Shown here: piece after piece, positions 55,373 to 64,000 of the stretch
Numbering within the stretch: the first letter of the stretch is position 1
Layout: every line of letters starts with the position of its first letter
Assembly (NCBI GenBank): GCA_037975125.1
Contig: CM075862.1
Location: forward strand, 43,595,777-43,659,776
DNA: 64,000 nucleotides
Reading direction: 5' to 3'
Source: Latrodectus hesperus
Lineage: Eukaryota > Arthropoda > Arachnida > Araneae > Theridiidae
Translations under genes and position numbers: made by a program
Notes under the pieces: generated by a model
Seen by the model: the letters and a program-made list of their open reading frames with translations, nothing else
Database searches by the model: none
What the model was told of the DNA's origin: nothing

Positions 55373-56903
55373 CTGCTGGACAATTGATAAGGACGGATAA
55401 AACTATCATCCATAGCAACCATAAAATGAAAGGAAGCAAAATGTGGAAAATTAGATTAAGTGCGGGTTATAGTAAGAAGAAGTATGCGTATGCAAATTTT
55501 TTTACACGTCTGTTCATCACGTTATAGTGTTCATAAGAGCTTTAAAGGTTTTGACGCGTGTGGACAGTTGTTGTTTCGAGTCAAAGTTTTACAGGAAAGA
55601 TTTAATAGACGAACTTGAAATTTTTGGCATGTCTTCCCAACATCACTTAGATGATTTTATGCGTGGCCGAATTATAGGAAAGATCGAAGAAGGACGAAAA
55701 ATAACAGATGTTGCCAGGGAGTTCGACATCGCTCACAGCGTTGTTTCACGGCTGTGGAAGTCATTTAAAATTACTGGAATGTGTAGTAGGCGGCACGCGG
55801 GAGGTCGTGTTAGAAGTACGACGCCTGCAGAAGACAGATATATCGTCCTATCAGCAAAAAGGAACAGGCGGACCACAGCTCAGCAAGTGGCAAATCAGTT
55901 TCTTGTTACCTCAGGAAAGCAGATCCGAAAAACTGTTGCCAGACGTTTGAGGGGAGGAGGACTATACTCCCGTAGATTTGTTGTGTGTGTCCCATTGACC
56001 AGACAGCACCGTACTGCCCGTTTGCAATGGTGTCGTGAGCATCGCAATTGGACTGAACAGGACTGGGCATGCGTACTATTCTCAGATGAGAGTAGGTTCA
56101 GTCTGTCTTCGGATTGTAGACACCAACTGATCTGGCGCGAGAGTGGTACTGCTTATCGTCCAGAAAATATCCAGGAAAGGAACCGATATGCGACATGCAG
56201 TGTCACGGCGTGGGCCGGTATCATGATCAATGGCCGTACGCCCTTACACGTGGTTGCGAATGGGACTATGACGGGCCAAGGATACATTAATGAAGTTCTA
56301 CTGCCTCATGTTTGGCTTTTCCGTGGTGCTGTCGGTGATAAATTTGTTTTTATGGACGACAACGCAACATGTCATCGAACACTCGCTGTTCAGGATTGTA
56401 TAGACAGTGAGGGTATTCAACGCCTCGTATGGCCATCACGTTCTCCATATCTAAACCCCATTGAAAATGTGTGGGATGCTTTGGGGAGGCAAGGGAGGTC
56501 GAAACTATCCTCCGACAAACAAGAACACCCTCATCCGTGCACTCCCAGAGGAATGGGATAAATTCAACAACAACACCTCAACTGGATAATGTTGAGCAAA
56601 GTATGATACGACGTATGGAATGTTGCATCCCACTCCACGGTGGACATATCCCGTACTGATGCCTTTCTTCAAGGTGCCTGCTGACTTTTAGATGCAATGT
56701 TCCATTTTTCCGTATGCAGCATCAAATGAAAAATTTTTTCTTTCAGATGTTTCACAGCTTTTGTACTTTCCAGAACAGTAAATATTCTTTATTCTTATGT
56801 CTGAACAGTGTGGCAACTATATTTTATCCTACTAAGCCTCATGTCTCGCTTAATGTTATGCTACATTGCAATTTGTGATCCGTCCTTAGCAATTGTCCAG
56901 CAG
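55373..56903 (+). mobile_element. Tc1-like DNA transposon, full length
   Basis: The 26-bp terminal inverted repeats at 55373-55398 and 56878-56903 match at 25 of 26 positions (outer sequence CTGCTGGACAATTG) and are flanked by TA on both sides (55371-55372 and 56904-56905). At 1531 bp the length is normal for Tc1-like elements. High terminal identity and a nearly complete transposase frame suggest a fairly recent insertion, but two frameshifts make it non-autonomous. Confidence 0.95.
55629..56659 (+). pseudogene. Tc1-like transposase (DD34E), two frameshifts
   Basis: This encodes the cut-and-paste transposase of the surrounding element. From the ATG at 55629, two helix-turn-helix DNA-binding regions span about residues 10-50 (GRIIGKIEEGRKITDVAREF) and 81-116 (RTTAQQVANQF to SRR). 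The DDE domain keeps D153 (FSDESRF), D244 (FMDDNATCHR) and E279 (SPYLNPIENVWD); 34 residues separate the last two, the DD34E signature of Tc1. The frame is intact to residue 288, then shifts at 56493, where one extra base sits in an AAGGGAGG run. It shifts again between about 56545 and 56581 in a CAA repeat. The conserved tail (ECCIPLHGGHIPY) then runs to a TGA at 56657-56659. The catalytic triad is complete, but the broken C-terminus makes normal full-length protein unlikely. Confidence 0.93.
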
Positions 56904-56905
56904 TA

Positions 56906-57417
56906 TATAACTAATATAAATGGTAAATGTATTAAAAATTCAAATTCGTTTTCTTTGCATTTATGCCAAGAATTTTAATCATATACAGTACTAACGAAAT
57001 TTTCCATGTGTCCCAGATATATACGCTACAACTCACTATTTTCATTAATTTTACTTCAAAAAGTTTCTCATTCATTTAAAGCTTATTAAAAAAATTCTTA
57101 CATATATAGTAAATTTACTGATAATAGAAGTATAAAATTCATCCAAAAACAATAATGATTAATTATATATTAAGGTTAATAATTTTGTGTAGTTTTTTTA
57201 ACATCATTCAAACTTTCATTTAAATTACAAAACTTAGAAAAAAATATTGCTGATTATTTTCCTTCAATTCTCATGTTACTTATGTTAAATAAAGAATCAT
57301 TACATATTCTTAACCAATGTTCAGGTGGGATATGGTAATATATTTCAAATATCGTATGTACATATAGCTAACATATTGTAAATGTATGATGCTTTCATTC
57401 ATACAATTAATTAGGCA
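56906..57417. other. AT-rich non-coding stretch
   Basis: Nothing recognised. Confidence 0.4.
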
Positions 57418-57900
57418 ACTAAAATCTGATCCTGAAATGCCCGCCACTTGGCGAAGATACTAAGCAAAGCTGGCGTCCGACGGCAGCCCTTGCAGAAAAA
57501 TACTCGGGGTATTACTCAGAGCTAGAAAAGTGCCGATTGCAGAGAGGGAGGGGAATTGGGAGGTGAGAAAAGAGTTAATAATGTCATTAAAAACAAAAGA
57601 GAGTACCCCCTCTCAAGCTAAGGCGCCTCTTAAGCACTTAACGCGCCTATTTGAGGTTAAAGGCGCCAGAAGCGGGGGAAAAAGTCGCAGAAAAGTTTAA
57701 AAAATAATGAAAGAAAGAAGAAAGAACGGACTCCTTCTCTGCGAGTTGATGAGTAGTTTTGATTTGAATCGTTTTCGAAGGAGTTATACTTGATGAGGTA
57801 GTTTCGCTGAAGTAGGGAATGAAAAAGGGAAATTAACGTTCGAGAGGGAATGAGAATAAGGGAATTTTCAAGGGGAAACTTACCGTGACCGGAAATATAT
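57418..57900. promoter_or_regulatory. GC-richer candidate regulatory block with GGCGCC repeats
   Basis: Non-repetitive, non-coding sequence. At 57618-57668, AAGGCGCCTCTTAAGCACTT, ACGCGCCTATTTGAGG and AAAGGCGCC lie close together, giving three (G)GCGCC-type words around a CTTAAGCACTTAA segment; CACTTAA is the NK2-class homeodomain core CACTTNA. Regulatory function is inferred. Confidence 0.4.
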
Positions 57901-58688
57901 CCAGCTACCAGTTTCTAATTATTGGTTTAGATAATAATTCTAATACATTTCTAATGGAATCTCACGAAGTCATTAAAATGAAATTGCTGGATTTTTAGTT
58001 CTGTCCCGGGAATTGATATGTGCTTATTCTTTAATTCTTTTCTCTAAGAAGAAATTCAACCCGACTGTCGATTTCCGGGTTTGGTTTTTGGCTTAGATTT
58101 AATACGCAGTTTGCATGACTTAACTAAACATATATCTATCTATACGTTTTATAGATTATCCTACTCTCTAGTTTGCACTGATTATAGAAAAATTAGAAAT
58201 GTACACTGAAATTTCTATATTTTATTCTTGAAAAACTTTTATTATTTTATTTAATTACAGTTTATTATACTAGTTTACTCTGAAACTTCTATTAAAAACA
58301 GAAAATAGTTTTGACATTTTATTTGTTAGAGGTAGAGATTTGATTGCATAAGATCTGAATTACTTTAAAATGATGGAAGTCTTTAGTAAAACATCAATAT
58401 TAAATAATATCAATATGAAAAAGGGCATTTGATTTAACTGAATGTTTAATGTGCATAAAGCTATTTTAGTCAGACTGTCAATTATAATGCCTGTTCAAGT
58501 ACAGAAATCTCTACCTGCTGCACATAAAAAACTGAGGCCTTTCTCCATCATCTTATAATTGTCCTTTTATTTTGTAGCACTTTATTATTATTTTTTTTTA
58601 AAAATTATTTATAGTGATCGCACTATCAGAACTATATTCCATAAATTCACAGTTTACGACTTTATTATTATTTTTTAATTTTAACGCG
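57901..58688. other. AT-rich non-coding stretch
   Basis: Nothing recognised. Confidence 0.4.
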
Positions 58689-58989
58689 TGTGCAAGCTTT
58701 GTTGTTGTTGCCGTGTGACAGCTAGGCTGGCATTATGGGGTGCGCTGCTCCACTTTTCCAACTAAACCATATTTTGGTGTGGAGTCCGAATTCCTAAGTA
58801 CACACATGCCATAGGTACCCGTTTATAGGGTAGGCAACCATTCACAACCCATTCATACAATGAAATGACAAAAACATGATAGATAGAGAAAGTACATCCA
58901 TACCCGAACCGTGATTCGAACCCAGAACCTGTCTATCCGCAATCAGGCATGCTGACCACTAGACAAGTTGAGCGGCATGTGCAAGCTTT
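58689..58989 (-). mobile_element. tRNA-derived SINE, family A, copy with 12-bp target-site duplication
   Basis: The 277-bp element (58701-58977) lies between perfect 12-bp direct repeats TGTGCAAGCTTT at 58689-58700 and 58978-58989. On the minus strand it starts with a tRNA-like head (A-box region TCTAGTGGTCAGCATGCC, B box GGTTCGAATCACGG near 58910-58923) and ends in AACAACAACAAAG. It is the best-preserved family A copy and defines the element's limits. Confidence 0.88.
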
Positions 58990-59180
58990 TAAATTTATGA
59001 TAAAAGTTTCGGTAATTATGCAGATAAAAAAATTGGAATCTGTATTAAAAATAGTGCTTTTCTTATCCAATTGCTTCAATAAAAATATAAATTTAACTGC
59101 ACTGCTTCGTCTTTCACATTTTGAAAAAATTTAGACACATGCAGTTTTGGCTACAAAATACTAAGTAAGTTCTATTAATA

Positions 59181-59350
<170 letters not shown>

Positions 59351-59439
59351 TTATATATTTATATTAATTATGAAAGCATTAACAAAACCAAAACCAAAAG
59401 TATTAATAAAGTTTCATTTCTTTATCTTATTTAAGTCGT

Positions 59440-60050
59440 AATTCCACTGTAAGCGATGCCGGTCATTACCGCCAAAAACGAAGAGAAATAAAAGCGCATT
59501 TTAGTGGCGACAAAGTATTTGTGTCCAGGTGGCATCAAATATTTATCTGCAGCTGGGAAGAACATGCATATGAGGAGAGACCGGAAAGTGAGGAAGATTA
59601 GAAAAGCCGACAACAGTCAGCTAATATTAGGATAGCATTAATAACTTCTTCAATGAAAAGTGCGCGAATCGTATGGGATTGCTCCTCGAGACGAAATTCT
59701 CTTCGCCAAATTCCGGAATTGCTACAAATGACCTTAATCTCCAACAAGCCGGCCTCGCGAAACGCTAAAATAAATTTTATATTCATCACAAGTGATTGCG
59801 GCTTATCGCTTCAAAAGCCCAGAGAAATACGTACTCATTAAAACTCGGCGCAAGTCGGACCGAATTTAAATATTTAATAAGCGTTATGCGCGTTCGGCAA
59901 CAGCTTTGTCCGGGTGTGAATAGGAGAGGGGCTCTGCATTTTCGACGAGTTTCGCCTTTATATTTATGCGAATTTTCCATTGCCTATCACCACAAAGCCC
60001 AGGATCGTTACAAAACGAACCCTAACAACCGGGAGCGCTAGTGGTACAAG
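59440..60050. promoter_or_regulatory. Candidate developmental enhancer-like block
   Basis: About 600 bp of balanced, non-repetitive sequence between two long TA tracts. It carries E-box words CAGGTG (near 59527), CAGCTG (near 59551) and CATATG (near 59566), homeodomain-like cores (CATTAATAAC, CTCATTAAAAC), TATTTATGCGAATTTTCC near 59961, and a RUNX site (ACCACA) at 59989-59994. Overlapping short frames on both strands lack recognised domains. The texture is that of conserved non-coding DNA; function and target gene are inference. Confidence 0.45.
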
Positions 60051-61749
<1,699 letters not shown>

Positions 61750-62400
61750 ACACAGACTGTCAACTTCACTCACCAGCCAAACTAGGAGCAGAGACTTACA
61801 CCACTAGCGCCTCTATCGGACACTGTTTACAGTGGTGTCCGTGGGGAAAAGCCATGCAGCGGTAGATACACGCACATATCGGTGGCGGTCAAAGCCTCTC
61901 GCTGACACTCTATTATAATATATGCAAAGGCCGAAGCGCGTGGGAGGGAGCAGGCGTGGGTGGTTTCTCAGTTCGCTTCAGTTTAATTAGACGATGGCAT
62001 GCGGGACCCTCCTGGGCCTCTAACTAGCTACAGGCCAAATTTCATGGATCGAAATGATCGGCTTCATTTATGTCCCAATCAGCAAGGGAGGTGACGGGCA
62101 ATCAAGGAACGGCGGGGGCGGAGGGGTCAGTGGGGGAGGATTTTAATACCCAACACCATATTTCCACGAGGGCTTATAGTTGGCAAGCCTCCGTGTTTAC
62201 ATTGTTGGTCGAGTAAAGCGACTTTTCAAAACCTCCTCCAAGAGCGTGTTTCAAGGGCTTTTAAAGAGTCGCCGGTAAGCCGTGTTTGGAAGTTTTCCCG
62301 GACGAAAGGAAAACTGGAGCGCGCCAAGAACATTTAATAGACCGGATTTGGGAGATTTGATGAATGTAAAGAGTTGCGATTTCATTCTTGACTTACTGCC
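61750..62400. promoter_or_regulatory. GC-rich candidate regulatory block
   Basis: About 650 bp of GC-rich, non-coding, non-repetitive sequence. It contains GTGGGAGGGAGCAGGCGTGG near 61939, TTTAATTAGACGATGG near 61981, a G-rich run GGCGGGGGCGGAGGGG near 62112, and abutting forkhead-like TGTTTAC and SOX-like ATTGTT words near 62193-62206. No convincing reading frame crosses it. It may be an enhancer or a CpG-rich promoter of an unseen gene. Confidence 0.42.
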
Positions 62401-64000
62401 ATTGATCCAGGATCTATTTTTAAGCGCAGGAATAAGTAGATGGATTTTCCTAATAATTTAGACGTAGGAACTCTTCAATAGGTATTTCACTCCTAATCGT
62501 GATCCTTTCCACGGTGATTTATTGTTTAGAGATTTTAGAATAATTTTGCGTGTGCAGCGATATCTCGAATAAAGATTTCCTCTGGGAAATTTCTGGATTA
62601 AGAAAGTACGAGGAATTTAATGTAGTGAAACGTTTTCTTTCTTTTAGAGATCGAAATCGATTATTTTTGCAAAAATGCGTGGTTTTTCTTCAAAGAAATA
62701 ATTAAAAATATTTTGTTTGTACGCTTACATATATAGGTAAATAATTTTCATTCAATTAGAGAAAATAATTTCTTAGTAAAAATTGTTTCGCTTTTTCTAA
62801 ATTAAATTTCTAGTTAGTTTATTATAATCACTAATCTTCTGAATTAAAAATCTTTTTTGCGATCATATAAGTTAATCAATTAACAATAATGGAAAAAACC
62901 TATTTGGCATTGAAATTCCCCATAAAAATAAGATTACATAAACAGAGTGATCAAAGGAAATCGATTTTATAATTTTATTCACGATATTCTTACAAAATTG
63001 AATTACATGTATTTTATATTTAGAATATATTTAATTGATTTTTTAATGAACTAAGTAAATATTGGTTACCACAGTGGAGTGAAAGTAAACATCCTATTCA
63101 CAATTAGGTTTGGTGTGACATTTGTTGAAGGTTCGATGATCCCCAGCCTCTATAGTACTGTGGTGTCTCAGTTTAAGATATTTATCTGTAGCACTAGTTT
63201 GACATAACATAATGGAAAGCCTAACAACCGAGCTTTACGAAAGCTTTTTAACATTCAAAACATATATTGCCTTTCAGAAAAACTTTAATAGATAGTGAGT
63301 CATATTCCTGCTTCGCAAGGAAGAAAATCCGGAAAGTTCCCAAATGCCAGTTCCAAAGAGATTTATTCAGAATCTTGGTTGAACTTTAGATATTGGTTGC
63401 CGTAACTACCATTATATCATTATGAACTTTTGTAATAAAAGTTGAAGGGTTAAATAATCTATATACCTATACACATAGTAGAGCATTAAAAACAATATGT
63501 TTTTGCTGAATTATTATTATTATAGCATGTCATAAATAGAGCTTTTTCAAAGCTAACTAGAGTATCAAAGCTTTACAAATGTTTTTTGTTTGACAATTTG
63601 TATTGACAGTTGAATTATTTGGTTCTAACTTTTAATTCAATAGTTCAGATCAGAGTTCCATCTCGTGCATGGATTAAAAGTCCAGTGGATGTTGATTTAG
63701 TATCCATTCAAACAACAGATCCTGAACGAGTTGGCTCTATAATCCAAAAAGTGAGCGTAGAGAGAGAATTAAGCCAAATCAACCATAATCTGATAGAAGG
63801 ATGCTCCATTTTCAGCTGGAGCCATTTTGATAATTTTCTATAAAAGGCAGTTCTTTCCTTCTTTCACATAGCCAGATAGGATCTGATTTAGAAATTTTGA
63901 AACAATAATTCACTCAAGTTGTATCTGTGACTAACTCTGAATAATAAAATTATGTCACAAATTCAAATATTGTACAACAGATTAAAAAGTTCATAAATAT
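62401..64000. other. Non-coding stretch to window end
   Basis: No gene is supported. A 77-codon frame at 63610-63843 lies in slightly more balanced sequence but shows no recognisable domain. Confidence 0.4.

Overview
The window looks like arthropod nuclear DNA, probably from a chelicerate such as a spider. That guess is inference: it rests on very AT-rich sequence, many long (TA)n tracts, several tRNA-derived SINE families, Tc1 and Tigger DNA transposons, and an arthropod-like Runt-domain exon. There are no operons, no real tRNA or rRNA genes and no intact gene. Almost all of the sequence is intron or intergenic.

The one host protein-coding feature I recognise is a single exon on the minus strand (22092 to 21744). 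It encodes the N-terminus and first three quarters of a Runt domain (RUNX/Runt/Lozenge family) and ends at a clean GTGAGT splice donor. The exon for the rest of the domain is not visible, so positions 1-21743 are probably one very long intron. Sequence above 22092 is 5' UTR, promoter and upstream DNA, or an upstream intron if a distal promoter exists.

Against the AT-rich background stand several GC-richer, non-repetitive, non-coding blocks: 4320-4640, 22093-22330, 24410-24760, 37000-37560, 40010-40310, 48340-48830, 49980-50800, 57418-57900, 59440-60050 and 61750-62400. They are candidate cis-regulatory modules. Two stand out because they carry RUNX-binding motifs (TGYGGT): five motifs in 110 bp at 4434-4543, inside the putative intron, and an abutted pair at 24430-24441 about 2.3 kb upstream of the start codon. 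This suggests RUNX autoregulation, unproven.

Repeats dominate the rest. They include a nearly complete Tc1-like element with 26-bp terminal repeats and TA duplications (55373-56903), broken by two frameshifts; two related Tigger/pogo-type elements plus a fragment; two older Tc1 remnants; four tRNA-derived SINE groups, two copies with perfect target-site duplications (12 and 17 bp); fifteen (TA)n tracts of about 55-206 bp; a 25-bp minisatellite; a three-copy ~207-bp tandem repeat; and several perfect short-loop palindromes, two of them private to one SINE copy. I found no convincing new multi-gene system. The RUNX motif clusters and the palindromes are the best leads.
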